From assembly GCA_963790525.1 (NCBI GenBank), contig CAWBOV010000004.1, forward strand, positions 248,001-312,000: a stretch of DNA of 64,000 bases, in the 5' to 3' direction. The notes beneath the pieces were generated by a model. The model was not told the origin of the DNA. It saw only the letters and a program-made list of their open reading frames with translations, and searched no databases. Positions 47,299 to 60,533 of the stretch are shown here, one piece after another. The stretch's first letter is position 1; every line of letters starts with the position of its first letter. This DNA comes from CAWBOV01 sp963790525 (GTDB taxonomy: Bacteria > Actinomycetota > Actinomycetes > Mycobacteriales > Jatrophihabitantaceae). The translations under genes were made by a program, and so were the position numbers.

Positions 47299-48050
47299 TC
47301 AGACGCGGCGGAAGATCAGGGCCTTCTTGACTTCCTGGATCGCCTTCGTGATCTGGATGCCGCGCGGGCACGCCTCGGTGCAGTTGAACGTGGTGCGGCA
47401 GCGCCAGACGCCCTCGCGGTCGTTGAGGATCTCCAGGCGTTCCTCGGCGGCGTCGTCACGGCTGTCGAAGATGAACCGGTGCGCGTTGACGATGGCGGCG
47501 GGGCCGAAGTACGAGCCGTCGGTCCAGTACACCGGGCAGGACGTGGTGCAGGCGGCGCAGAGGATGCACTTGGTGGTGTCGTCGAAGCGCTCGCGGTCGT
47601 GCTGGGACTGCAGGCGCTCACGCGTCGGCTCGTGCCCGGAGGCCATGAGGAACGGCTTCACCGCACGGTATGCCTCGAAGAACGGCTCCATGTCGACGAT
47701 GAGATCCTTCTCCAGCGGCAGGCCCTTGATGGCCTCGATGGTGATCTCGTCGGGCATGTCGCGCACGAGCACCTTGCACGCCAGCCGGTTGACACCGTTG
47801 ATCCGCATCGCGTCCGAGCCGCACACGCCGTGGGCGCAGGAGCGACGGAACGACAGCGACCCGTCGCCGTACCACTTGATCTGGTGCAGCAGGTTCAGCA
47901 CGCGGTCGCCGGGCTGTGACTCGACCTCGAAGGTCTGCCAGTGCGGCTCGTCGTCGATCTCCGGGTTGAACCGGCGGATCTTGACCGAGATCATCCGGGT
48001 GGCCAGCGACGGGTCCACGGCGACGTCCGGTGCGGCGGTGGCGACACTCA

Positions 48051-48051
<1 letters not shown>
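47299..48051 (-). CDS. sdhB: Succinate dehydrogenase iron-sulfur subunit
   Basis: 250 residues from an ATG overlapping the sdhA stop. [2Fe-2S] cysteines in RRSCAHGVCGSDAMRING and later NRLAC; [4Fe-4S]/[3Fe-4S] cysteines in CILCAACTTSCP and CRTTFNCTEACPRGI. Relays electrons from SdhA to quinone. Last gene of the sdhCDAB operon. Confidence 0.97.
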
Positions 48052-49796
<1,745 letters not shown>

Positions 49797-49808
49797 ATCC
49801 CGCGCCGC

Positions 49809-50240
49809 CTAGGTGATGTTCGGGTCGAAGGTGAAGATGACCACCGTGCCGAGGACCACGACCAGCACTGTTGCCGAGTACAGCAACATCTTCAGCCAGA
49901 ACCGGGTCATGTCCTTCTTGGTGTAGTCGTTGATGATCGTGCGCAGCCCGTTGGCGCCGTGGATCTGGGCCAGCCAGAGCATGAGCAGGTCCCAGACCTG
50001 CCAGAACGGCGAGGACCAGCGCCCGGCCACGAACGCGAAGTTGATGCGCTGCACCCCGCCGTCGAGGATGTTCATGATGAACAGGTGCCCGAGGACGAGC
50101 ACGACGAGGAACACGCCCGACACCCGCATGAAGATCCAGGAGTAGAGCTCGAAGTTGCTGCGCGAACGGCGGCGCGACTTGCCCCGGAACGACCGGGGTG
50201 CGTCCAGCGCGATGGGCCCGTTGTCGACCTCGGCGCTCAC
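49809..50240 (-). CDS. sdhD: Succinate dehydrogenase membrane anchor subunit
   Basis: 143 residues from a GTG overlapping the sdhC stop (TAGTG). Three membrane helices; heme/quinone-region histidines in LVLGHLFIMNIL and LAQIHGANGLRTIINDY. Anchors SdhAB with SdhC. Confidence 0.93.
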   Translation of the reverse strand: MSAEVDNGPIALDAPRSFRGKSRRRSRSNFELYSWIFMRVSGVFLVVLVLGHLFIMNILDGGVQRINFAFVAGRWSSPFWQVWDLLMLWLAQIHGANGLRTIINDYTKKDMTRFWLKMLLYSATVLVVVLGTVVIFTFDPNIT

Positions 50241-50665
50241 TAGTTGCTCCCGAAGGTGGTCTCGACGGTGTGCTTGAGCATGAAGTAGCCGCCCGGGATC
50301 ATCACGACCACCCACACCGCGACGATCACCCACAGCATCTGGCGCTGGTACTTCGTGCCCTTGTCCCAGAAGTCGATCGCGATGATCCGCAGGCCGTTCA
50401 GCGCGTGGTAGAGCACCGCGCCGACCAGCCCGAGCTCCATGAGGTTCACGAACGGGTTCTTGTAGGTGTCGATCACCTTGTCGTAGGACTCGGGGGAGAC
50501 CCGGACCAGCGCGGTGTCGAGGACGTGGGCGAAGAGGAAGAAGAAGGTCAGGACGCCGGTGATGCGGTGCGCGACCCAGGACCACATGCCTTCGCGGCCG
50601 CGGTAGAGCGTCCCGGCGGGTTTGAGTCCACGGGACCTGGCCGGTGACGAGGTCGTACTTGCCAC
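50240..50665 (-). CDS. sdhC: Succinate dehydrogenase cytochrome b556 subunit
   Basis: About 141 residues; GTG 50665 is preferred because GGGGAG lies ~7 nt upstream, although the frame continues to 50758. Signature WSWVAHRITGVLTFFFLFAHVLD (first part near residue 28) and YHALNGLRIIAIDFW, with heme-ligand histidines. First gene of sdhCDAB. Confidence 0.93.
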   Translation of the reverse strand: MASTTSSPARSRGLKPAGTLYRGREGMWSWVAHRITGVLTFFFLFAHVLDTALVRVSPESYDKVIDTYKNPFVNLMELGLVGAVLYHALNGLRIIAIDFWDKGTKYQRQMLWVIVAVWVVVMIPGGYFMLKHTVETTFGSN

Positions 50666-50991
50666 GAACGAACTCCCCTGGATCGGTTGCGAGCAGGCGG
50701 GCTGGTGCGGGCGGAGTGGGGTGGAAACGCCACCGAAACACACCTGCACTTGACTCACCGGACTCTAGTCTCGTGGCAACTTGAGTGGCAGCGGGGGCGC
50801 CTGTGATGATGCGGACACCCCCTGCGCGCCGTCCAGGAGGGCCCGTCACGGCACTGCGCCTGGCAACAATCGGGTGACGAGGTCCGGCAGCGTCGTACAG
50901 GTGTCACCTGGGCGAGATACGGTGTCGGTCTTCTTTCCGGACCTCGCCTTCCCGGGCGGGGTTCACACAACAGTCGACCTAGGAGAGTTCA
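50666..50991. other. 326-nt divergent intergenic region, sdhC / BMP lipoprotein
   Basis: No gene recognised. It must hold promoters for the sdh operon (leftward) and the nucleoside-import operon (rightward). It contains one perfect palindrome (50898-50910) and a GATACG -10-like hexamer just after it. Confidence 0.7.
50898..50910. promoter_or_regulatory. 13-bp palindrome upstream of the BMP lipoprotein gene
   Basis: CAGGTG-T-CACCTG, perfect, 82 nt before the start codon and immediately before a -10-like sequence; a candidate operator for nucleoside-responsive control. Confidence 0.4.
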
Positions 50992-52112
50992 GTGCAACGA
51001 GCACGGTTAACCGCGGTGATCGCGGGCGCAGCAGCCCTCGCGGTGGCGTTGACTGCCTGCGGCAGCAAGTCATCGACGACCGGAACCGGGACGACCCCCA
51101 CCACCGGCACGAGCGGGGCCGGCGGGGGCTCCACGGCACCTGCGACGTCGGCCTTCAAGGCGTGCATGGTCACCGACACCGGTGGCATCAACGACAAGTC
51201 GTTCAACCAGTCGGCGTGGGCCGGTATGCAGGCCGCGCAGGCCGACGGCAAGGCGACAGGTCAGCTACCTGCCGTCGACCACCGCCAGTGACTACGCCAA
51301 GAACATCGCCGCGCTCGAGGCCAAGCAGTGCAAGCTCATCGTGACGGTCGGCTTCAACCTGGCCGACGCCACGACCGCGGCCGCGAAGGCCGGCCCCGAG
51401 CCAGCACTTCGCGATCGTCGACAACGCCGGCAACAAGAGCAACATCCAGGGCCTGCAGTTCAACACCGCCCAGGCCGGTTTCGAGGGCGGCTACCTCGCC
51501 GCCGGGTACTCCAAGACCGGCAAGGTCGCCACCTACGGCGGCATGAACTTCGCCTCCGTCACCGTCTACATGGACGGCTTCTGGGAGGGCGTGCAGTACT
51601 ACAACTCCAAGCACAACACCAAGGTCCAGGTGCTGGGCTGGGACGAGAAGACGCAGAAGGGCTAGCTTCGCGAACTCCTTCACCGACCAGACCAAGGGCT
51701 CGCAGCTGGCGAAGAACTTCATCCAGGCCGGCGCCGACGTCATCTACCCGGTCGCCGGTGGCACCGGCCTGGGCACCGCCGCCGCGGCTGCCAGGCCTCC
51801 GGTGGCAAGGCCGTCGTGATCTGGGTCGACACCGACGGCTGCATCGCCGCCGCGCAGTACTGCAGCGTCTTCCTGACCACCACGTTCAAGGGCATCGACG
51901 CCGCCGTGAAGACCTCGGTCGAGAGCGCCTCGGCGGGCACCTTCGCCACCCAGGACTACATCGGCACGCTGACCAACGGTGGCACCGGCCTCTCGCCGTA
52001 CCACGACTTCGCCAGCAAGGTCCCGCCGACCCTGCAGGCCGAGGTGACGCAGGTCGGCAAGGACATCGAGTCCGGCAAGATCACGCTGACCTCGAAGTCG
52101 CAGCCGAAGTAG
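50992..52112 (+). pseudogene. BMP-family nucleoside-binding lipoprotein (five frameshifts)
   Basis: About 371 residues after removing extra bases near 51259, 51401, 51663, 51787 and 51791. GTG with GGAGA upstream; signal peptide and lipobox LTAC (Cys23), Gly/Thr/Ser linker, then the PnrA/BMP fold (MVTDTGGINDKSFNQSAW, IVTVGFNLADAT, VIYPVAGGTGLG, VIWVDTDGC). BMP lipoproteins bind purine/pyrimidine nucleosides for the ABC importer downstream. A 17-bp hairpin follows the stop. Confidence 0.87.
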
Positions 52113-52136
52113 CCGCCTGATCCACGCGCTGACAAC

Positions 52137-52175
52137 GACGACGCTGCGCTGGTTAACTACCAGCGCAGCGTCGTC
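52137..52175 (+). terminator. 17-bp hairpin between lipoprotein and ABC ATPase genes
   Basis: Perfect stem (52137-52153 / 52159-52175) with a 5-nt loop, 24 nt after the lipoprotein stop. Lacking a U-tract and lying inside the operon, it may act as a partial terminator or 3' stabiliser giving more binding protein than transporter. Confidence 0.7.
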
Positions 52176-52211
52176 ATGTTCGCCCGTGACCGGGACAGGA
52201 GGAGTCGGAGC

Positions 52212-53789
<1,578 letters not shown>

Positions 53790-53793
<4 letters not shown>

Positions 53794-55040
53794 CCGCCGT
53801 CCTCGACACCCCGCCGGCCCCGGCGCCCGCCCCGAAGGCGCCGCCCGCGAGCCCGCGCCCGGCACGCGGCGACAGCTGGCTGGTCACGTGCTGGCGATCG
53901 TGCTGGCGCTGGTCATCGGCGGCATCCTGATGGCTGCTGGCCGACGAGCAGACGCGCACCGCGTTCGGCTACTTCTTCCAGCACCCGAGCGACGCGCTCA
54001 GCGACGCCTGGTACACCGTGCGCGACGCCTACAAGGCGCTGTTCGAGGGCGCGATCTACAACCCGAACAACGACGGCACGCTTCGACGGCGTCTTCGGCC
54101 CGATCGCCGGCACGATCTACACCGCGGCGCCGCTGATCTGCGCCGGCGCTGGGCATCGCGCTGGCGTTCCGGGCCGGCCTGTTCAACATCGGCGGCACCG
54201 GGCAGGTCATCGCCGGCGCGATGGCCTCCGGCTACGTCGGCTTCGCCTGGCACCTGCCGTCGGTGCATCCACCTGGTCGTCGCGATCGTCGCCGGCGTCG
54301 CTGGCCGGCGGCGTTCTGGGGCTTCATCGCCGGCTTCCTCAAGGCCCGGGCCGGCGCGCACGAGGTCATCACGACGATCATGCTCAACTACGTCGCGCTG
54401 AACGGGCTGGCGTTCCTGATCCAGACCAACGGCGATCCAGAGCCCGTCGAACCCGCAGACGAGCAAGCTCATCCACGGCTCGGCCCGGCTGCCGCACCTG
54501 TTCGGCGACGGCCTGCCGATCGACCTGGGCATCGTGCTGGCCCTGGCCGCGGCGGTCGGTGTCTGGTGGCTGCTGACGCGCAGCACGGCTGGGGTTCCAG
54601 CTGCGCGCGGTCGGCGCCAACCCGGCGGCCGCCCGGACGGCCGGCATGAGCGTCTCGCCGGGTGACGATGACCGGCGATGGCGCTGGCCGGGGCGCTGGC
54701 CGGGCTCGGCGGGGCGCTCGCTGGCGCTGGGCGGGGCGACGTCCTACGCGATCACCCCGAACATCGACAACAACGTCGGCTTCGACGCGATCACCGTCGC
54801 CCTGCTCGGCCGCAACTCGCCCAAGGGCGTGGTCGCCGCCGGCCTGCTGCTCGGCGCGCTGCGCGGCCGGCGCGCCGACGATGCAGGCCGCAGACCGGGT
54901 GTCTCCGGCGACATCGTCACCGTCATCCAGGCGCTGATCGTCATCTTCGTCGCCGCCCCGCGGCTGACCCGGGCGATCTTCCGGCTGAAGGGACGCGGCC
55001 GGTCCGGACTGACCGGCGTCACCGACGAACCTGGTCGTGA
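53790..55040 (+). pseudogene. Nucleoside ABC importer permease 1 (about 15 frameshifts)
   Basis: Around 410 residues after correction. Restored segments GLFNIGGTGQVIAGAMAS, AHEVITTIMLNYVALN and TLGFQLRAVGANPAAARTAGMS are those of the first permease of BMP-type importers (NupP/YufP-like). Insertions run from about 53936 to about 55030, with one apparent deletion near 53887. GTG overlaps the ATPase stop; the stop at 55038-55040 is approximate because of nearby insertions. Confidence 0.78.
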
Positions 55041-56315
55041 CCATCACCGACGATCCGGACCGCGCGCTACCCGCGCCACATCGTCACCGGCGCCAGCCAG
55101 ATCGTCCTCGGCCTGCTCGGCGCTGTGGATCGTTCGGCCTCGGCACCCGGTCGACGGCATCAGGCGATCTTCCACTTCTCCCTGCCGGGGGCGAAGTTCG
55201 ACCTCGGCAGCTGGTCGGTCGAGGCCAGGCCCGTGGCGGTGGTCCTCTGCCTGCTCGTGGTCGCCGCCGGGGCGCTGCGCCTGGCCGGTCTGCTCGCCGG
55301 CAAGTGGTGCAGCCGCGATCTCGATCTTCGGCCTGCTCGCGTCGTTCATGACCTGGTCGATCGCCACCGACCCGAGCGGCATGAACCTGATCTCGCTGCT
55401 GCAGGGCGCGCTGTTCCCGTCGGCGATCCCGCTCATCCTCGGTTCGCTGGCCGGCGTCATCGGCGAACGGTCCGGCGTGGTCAACGTGGCCCTCGAGGGG
55501 CAGTTGCTGCTCGGGGCGTTCGCCGCGGCCTTCGTCGGGTCGGTGACCAAGCAGCGTCTGGATCGGGATCATCGCCGGCGCGCTGGCCGGGGTGCTGGTC
55601 GCGGCGCTGCTGGCCGTGCTGGCGATCCGCTACCTCGTCGACCAGGTGATCGTCGGCGTCGTGCTCAACCTGTTCGTGCTCGGTATCACGAACTTCCTGT
55701 TCACCGACTTCGTCACCCAGAACGCGGACAAGTACAACAGCCCGAACCAGTACCTGCACATCTACCAGGTGCCGGTGCTGGGCGACATCCCGGTCATCGG
55801 CGCGGTGTTCTTCGACGGCACGGTGTTCCTGTACCTCGCCTACGCGGCGGTGCTGCGGTGCAGTTTCGGGCTGTTCCACACCCGGTGGGGGCTGCGGCTG
55901 CGCGCGGTCGGCGAGCACCCGCGCGCGGCGGACACGGTCGGCATCAAGGTGCTGTGGACGCGGTACCAGGCGATGCTGATCGCCGGGGTCATCGCCGGTC
56001 TGGCCGGTGCGTTCCTCGTGGTCGGCGAGGGGCAGGGCGGGACGTTCTCGGAGTCGATGTCCTCGGGCAAGGGCTACATCGCCCTGGCCGCGGTGATCTT
56101 CGGCCGGTGGACGCCGCGCGGAGCGGTGCTGGCCGCGCTGCTGTTCGGTTTCGCCGACCAGCTGCAGAACCTGCTCGGCGCAGGCGAGCCCGCCGATCAA
56201 CCCGAACCTGCTGCAGCATGGCTGCCCTACATCGCCACGCTCTTCGCGGTGGCCGGGTTCGTCGGCCGGGTCCGGGCGCCCGGCCGCCGACGGCCAGCCC
56301 TACACGGTCGGGTGA
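55037..56315 (+). pseudogene. Nucleoside ABC importer permease 2 (about ten frameshifts)
   Basis: About 422 residues after correction. Restored sequence has SAIPLILGSLAGVIGERSGV, VVNVALEGQLLLGAFAA, RTRWGLR-type FHTRWGLRLRAVGEHP and an ending LLQMLPYIATLFAVAGFVG, matching the second permease (NupQ/YufQ-like). Its long intact stretch, about 55574-56180, is the best-preserved part. The TGA overlaps the cdd ATG. Confidence 0.8.
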
Positions 56316-56739
56316 TGCCGCGACATCGACTGGGAGGCGCTGCGGGCGGCCGCGCGACCGAGGCGATGGCGCCACGCCTACGCGCCGTACTCGAAGTTCC
56401 CGGTCGGCGCGGCGGCCCTGGTCGACGACGGCCGGATCGTGGCCGGCTGCAACGTGGAGAACGCCTCGTACGGGCTCGACGCTGTGCGCCGAGTGCGGGC
56501 TGGTGTCCGCGCTGCACGCCACGCGGCGGCGGCCGGCTGGTCGCGTTCGCCTGCGTGGACGGCGCCGGCGCGCTGCTGATGCCGTGCGGCCGGTGCCGGC
56601 AGCTGCTGTGGGAGCACGGCGGCGCCGGACCTGCTGGTCGACACCGCCGACGGGCTCAAGTCCCGATGACCGAGGTGCTGCCGCGAGGCCTTCGGCCCGG
56701 AGCGACCTGGTGCTGAGCGCGTCCGGCGCCGGCGGGTAG
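56315..56739 (+). pseudogene. cdd: Cytidine deaminase (about ten frameshifts)
   Basis: About 137 residues after correction. Substrate motif AYAPYSKFPVGAAALV, zinc-site CNVENASYGLTLCAECG (Cys-Ala-Glu) and PCGRCRQLLWEHGG are all recoverable. Deaminates cytidine and deoxycytidine to uridine forms, feeding DeoA. The TGATG overlap with the permease places it in the import operon. Confidence 0.82.
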
Positions 56740-56787
56740 TCGCGCGTAGAGCAGCGGAGATCGCGGCGGCCGAGCATGCCACCCGTA

Positions 56788-56793
56788 TAGCCT
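56788..56793 (+). promoter_or_regulatory. -10-like element before deoA
   Basis: TAGCCT (or TATAGC at 56786-56791) ends 8 nt before the deoA ATG, with no ribosome binding site. Confidence 0.4.
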
Positions 56794-56801
56794 CGTCCAG
56801 C

Positions 56802-58100
56802 ATGAGCGAACCCTTCGACGCCGTCACCGTCATCCGGACCAAGCGCGACCGCGGCGAGCATCCCCGACGCGCAGATCGACTGGGTGATCGACGCCTACAC
56901 CCGCGGCGCGGTCGCCGACGAGCAGATGTCGGCGCTGGCGATGGCGATCCTGCTCAACGGCATGGAGCCGCGACGAGCTCGCCCGCTGGACGGCGGCGAT
57001 GATCGCCTCCGGCGAGCGGCTGGACCTGTCCGCGCGTCGGCCGCCCGACCGCCGACAAGCACTCCACCGGCGGCGTCGGCGACAAGATCACGCTGCCGCT
57101 GGCGCCGCTGGTCGCGGCCTGCGGCGCGGCCGTGCCGCAGCTGTCCGGCCGCGGCCTGGGCCACACCGGCGGCACCCTGGACAAGCTGGAGTCGATCCCG
57201 GGCTGGCGGGCGGCGCTGTCCAACGCCGAGTTCATCGCGCCAGCTGCAACTCGGTCGGCGCGGTGGTCTGCGCGGCCGGCGACGGCCTGGCCCCGGCCGA
57301 CAAGAAGCTCTACGCGCTGCGCGACGTCACCGGCACCGTCGAGGCGATCCCGCTGATCGCCAGCTCGATCATGAGCAAGAAGATCGCCGAGGGCACCGGC
57401 GCGCTGGTGCTGGACGTCAAGGTCGGCTCCGGCGCGTTCATGAAGAACCTGGCCGACGCCCGCGAGCTGGCCGCGACCATGGTGGGGCTGGGCACGCGCG
57501 CCGGCGTCCACACCGTCGCGCTGCTGACCGACATGTCCACCCCGCTCGGCCTGACCGCCGGCAACGCGCTGGAGGTCGCGCGAGTCGGTCGAGGTGCTGG
57601 CCGGCGGCGGCCCGGCCGACGTCGTCGAGCTGACCCTGGCGCTGGCCCGCGAGATGCTGGCCGCGGCCGGTGTGCATCGACGTCGACCCCGCCGACGCGC
57701 TCGCGCGACGGCGCGCGCGATGGACGTCTGGCGCGCGCATGATCAGCGCCCAGGGCGGCGACCCGGACGCCCCGCTGCCGGTCGCCGCGCGAGCAGCACG
57801 TCGTCACCGCCGCCGGCCGCCGGCGTGCTGACCCGGCTGGACGCCTACGCCGTCGGGGTCGCGGCCTGGCGCCTCGGCGCCGGCCGGGCCCGCAAGGAGG
57901 ACCCGGTGCTCGGCCGGCGCCGGCGTGGTGATGCACGCCAAGCCGGGCGACACCGTGACGCGCCGGCCAGCCCCTGCTGGAGCTGCACGCCGACGACGCC
58001 GGAGCGCTTCGAGCGGGCGCTGGACGCGCTGGACGGAGCCTTCGAGATCGGCGCGTCCTACGAGCCCACGCCGCTGGTCATCGAGCGCGTCTCGGCCTGA
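56802..58100 (+). pseudogene. deoA: Thymidine phosphorylase (about 17 frameshifts)
   Basis: About 426 residues after correction. ILLNGM, DKHSTGGVGDK, LSGRGLGHTGGTLDKLESIPG, SSIMSKKIAEG, LDVKVGSGAFMK and the C-terminal lipoyl-like region (KPGDTVTAGQPLLELH) identify a pyrimidine-nucleoside phosphorylase cleaving thymidine/deoxyuridine to base and deoxyribose-1-phosphate. The stretch 57247-57580 is largely unbroken. Its 3' end overlaps the convergent flavoprotein gene by 43 nt. Confidence 0.85.
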
Positions 58101-59725
58101 GTTTCGAGTGCCGTCTGGGCGGCGTGCAGCCCGGCGCGGTAGCCGAAGATCATCGCCGGCCCCAGCGTGCCGCCGTGGCCGCCGTAGGTCATCCCGAACA
58201 CCGACGCCATGGTGTTGCCGGCCGCGTACAGCCCCGGGATCGGGGCACCGTCGACATCGATCACCTGCGCGTCGGCCGTGGTCCGGGGTCCGCCCTTCGT
58301 CCCGAGGGTGCCGCTGTAGACCTGCACGGCGTAGTAGGGAGGGGTGTCCAGCGGCCCGAGGGTGGTGAACTTCCCCGGGAGCTTCTGGTCGCCCCAGGCC
58401 CGGTCGTGATGGCTGTCGCCGCGATGGAAGTCCGGATCGACCCCGGCCACCGCGTGGGCGTTCCAGCGAGCGACCGTGGCGATGAGCTCCTCGCTCGGGA
58501 CACCGATCGCGTCGGCCAGCTCGCCGATGGTCGCGGCCTCGGTGATCCACGGCGGGGTGGGCGTCGCCGCGGTGTGCCGGGCGATGCCGTACGTCGAGAG
58601 GTAGTGGTGGTCGAAGAGCAGATAGGCGGGCAGGTTGACGTAGCTGAAGCGCGCCACGTCCAGGTTGTGGAAGGCGCCACCGAAGGCGTTGTAGTTCGCC
58701 GCCTCGTCGGTGAAGCGGTGCCCGTCGGCGTTGACGATGATCGAGTGCGGGCGGGTCCGTTCGCCGTTGACCTGCCAGGGCCCCATGACGCCGTCGGCGT
58801 CGGGGACATCCATCGTCGGGACCCACCAGGCCTCGCGCATGTTGGCCAGGCCGGCACCGATCCGCATGGCCATCTTGAGCGAGTCACCGGTGTTGGTCGG
58901 CACGCTGACCGCCCGCTGCAGGGGTCCGCGGAGGAATGCCCGGACGAGATCGGCATCGTGCTCGAACCCGCCGGTGGCCATGACGACGCCGCCGAGTGCG
59001 CGGGCGGTGAACGGCCCGTCGGGGGTCTCGAACTCGACGCCGACCACGGCGCCGTCCGCGGTGACCAGCCGGACCGCGCGGTGCTCGGTCTGCGGCACGA
59101 CCCCGACGTCCAGGCAGCCCTTGAGCAGGCGCCCCACGAGCGCCTGGCCGGCGCCCCGCTCGTCGCGGATGCGGCGGCGGGCGGCCTCCTCGGGCGGGAT
59201 GCCGTCGGGCGCCTTGCGTCCCAAACCGGTCTCGCTCATGCAGAACTCGCCGTTGATCTGGCGCCCGCGGGTCACCCTCGCGGCCCACTCGCCCAGCTCG
59301 TCGTAGGGGAACAGTGGCGCCTCGACCGAGCGGCCCTCCCGACGGCCGCCCGGGTGTTCGGGGTGGTAGTCACTCATGCCCATGAGGGTCTCGAAGCGAA
59401 CAGGGGTGTCGGCCTCCAGCCAGGCCACCAGATCGTCGACGGTGTCGACGTAGGCCTCGATCAACGGCATCGGGATCAGGTCGTGCGAGAGCGACGAGAG
59501 GTAGCGCAGGACGTCCTCGCGGCTGTCGTCGAACCCGTTCTCGCGCTCGTGCACGTTGTCGGGCAGCCACACGGTGCCGCCGGACCACGCGGTCGTGCCG
59601 CCGACCGTGTCGGCCTTCTCGAACAGCCCGACGCGAGCTCCCGAATGGGCCGCGCGCAAGGCCGCTGTCAGCCCGGCGGCGCCCGTTCCCAACACGATCA
59701 CGTCGTACTGCGTCCCACTCGTCAT
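58058..59725 (-). CDS. KstD-like FAD-dependent dehydrogenase (3-ketosteroid 1-dehydrogenase family)
   Basis: 555 residues from ATG 59725. FAD motif VIVLGTGAAGLTAALRAA (about 9-26), FEKADTVGGTTAWSGGTVW, and a C-terminal GLYAAGNTMASVFGMTYGGH with GTLGPAMIFGYRAG, as in 3-ketosteroid delta-1-dehydrogenases and related succinate-dehydrogenase-fold flavoproteins. Steroid activity is inferred from family only; no other steroid genes are near. Intact, although its neighbour on the other strand is heavily frameshifted. Confidence 0.85.
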   Translation of the reverse strand: MTSGTQYDVIVLGTGAAGLTAALRAAHSGARVGLFEKADTVGGTTAWSGGTVWLPDNVHERENGFDDSREDVLRYLSSLSHDLIPMPLIEAYVDTVDDLVAWLEADTPVRFETLMGMSDYHPEHPGGRREGRSVEAPLFPYDELGEWAARVTRGRQINGEFCMSETGLGRKAPDGIPPEEAARRRIRDERGAGQALVGRLLKGCLDVGVVPQTEHRAVRLVTADGAVVGVEFETPDGPFTARALGGVVMATGGFEHDADLVRAFLRGPLQRAVSVPTNTGDSLKMAMRIGAGLANMREAWWVPTMDVPDADGVMGPWQVNGERTRPHSIIVNADGHRFTDEAANYNAFGGAFHNLDVARFSYVNLPAYLLFDHHYLSTYGIARHTAATPTPPWITEAATIGELADAIGVPSEELIATVARWNAHAVAGVDPDFHRGDSHHDRAWGDQKLPGKFTTLGPLDTPPYYAVQVYSGTLGTKGGPRTTADAQVIDVDGAPIPGLYAAGNTMASVFGMTYGGHGGTLGPAMIFGYRAGLHAAQTALETQAETRSMTSGVGS

Positions 59726-59738
59726 CGACGTAATATAA

Positions 59739-59748
59739 CAAGCGTTTG
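59739..59748. promoter_or_regulatory. Imperfect palindrome upstream of the KstD-like gene
   Basis: CAAGCGTTTG inside an AT-rich stretch (TAATATAACA...GATAAAG) 13 nt before the start. It resembles TetR-type sites that control lipid/steroid genes; 8 of 10 positions are symmetric. Confidence 0.35.
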
Positions 59749-59795
59749 ATAAAGAACCCATACCTACATGGATATTCACGGGTAGGGTCCGGCAC

Positions 59796-60443
59796 ATGAC
59801 CAGCGGCGACGACCTTCCCGCCGGGGCGCGCCGGGTCACCACCGCGCCCACGCGGCTCGCCCGGTGGCTGGACGGGTTCGCCGAACGGCACGGCGCGGTC
59901 GAGTTCGAGGCCGCCCCGACGCGGTGTCACCTGCGGGCGGCCGACGGGAGCCACGCCTGGATCGAGGTCCCGTTCCCGCCCCTGAGCGCGACCGCCGGTG
60001 CGGCCGAGTTGGTCGCGCACGTGACCCGGGTGCGTCGCGTCGGAGTCGTCCTCGTCCGCCGCGGGGGGTACGCCGCCGGCGTCTTCGACGGATCGACCCT
60101 GGTCACGTCGAAGGTCGACTCCTCCTACGTCCAGGGGACGACGAAGGCGGGCGGCTGGTCGCAGCAGCGCTACGCCCGGCGGCGGTCCAACCAGGCCGCG
60201 GCGGCCTTCGCGTCGGCGGCCGACGTCGCGGTGCGGATCCTGGGCCCCGAGGCACGGACGCTGGACGCGGTGATCTGTGGTGGCGACCGCGCCGCGGTGG
60301 ACTCGGTGCTGGCCGATCCCCGCCTCGCCGAGGTCCGCGCCCTGGTGACGCAGCCCTTCCTCGCCGTGCCCGACCCGCGGTTGCGGGTGTTGAGCGCCAC
60401 CCCCGAACAGTTCCTGGCGGTCCGGATCGCGCTCGTCCCGTGA
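59796..60443 (+). CDS. acVLRF1-family peptidyl-tRNA hydrolase (Vms1-like ribosome rescue factor)
   Basis: 215 residues. An eRF1/Vms1-like fold in which the release-factor GGQ is replaced by a Gly-rich loop ending in Gln: KAGGWSQQRYARRRSNQ (about 111-127), preceded by KVDSSYVQGTTK. The family (actinobacteria/chloroflexi VLRF1) is the bacterial counterpart of Vms1/ANKZF1, which releases nascent chains from stalled large subunits. Divergent from the KstD-like gene and upstream of add; no RqcH/Fpa1 partner is visible here. Confidence 0.85.
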   Translation: MTSGDDLPAGARRVTTAPTRLARWLDGFAERHGAVEFEAAPTRCHLRAADGSHAWIEVPFPPLSATAGAAELVAHVTRVRRVGVVLVRRGGYAAGVFDGSTLVTSKVDSSYVQGTTKAGGWSQQRYARRRSNQAAAAFASAADVAVRILGPEARTLDAVICGGDRAAVDSVLADPRLAEVRALVTQPFLAVPDPRLRVLSATPEQFLAVRIALVP

Positions 60444-60520
60444 CTGTCGTGAGTGCTGTGCGTGCCGCACGGTTCCGGTGTGCCCGTCGCGTCACAGACA
60501 GCTGCGAACCGCCGAGCAAG

Positions 60521-60526
60521 TAGCCT
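60521..60526 (+). promoter_or_regulatory. -10 element of add, leaderless type
   Basis: TAGCCT ends 7 nt before the ATG at 60534, the same hexamer and spacing as for the TetR gene. Confidence 0.5.
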
Positions 60527-60533
60527 CACGCCC

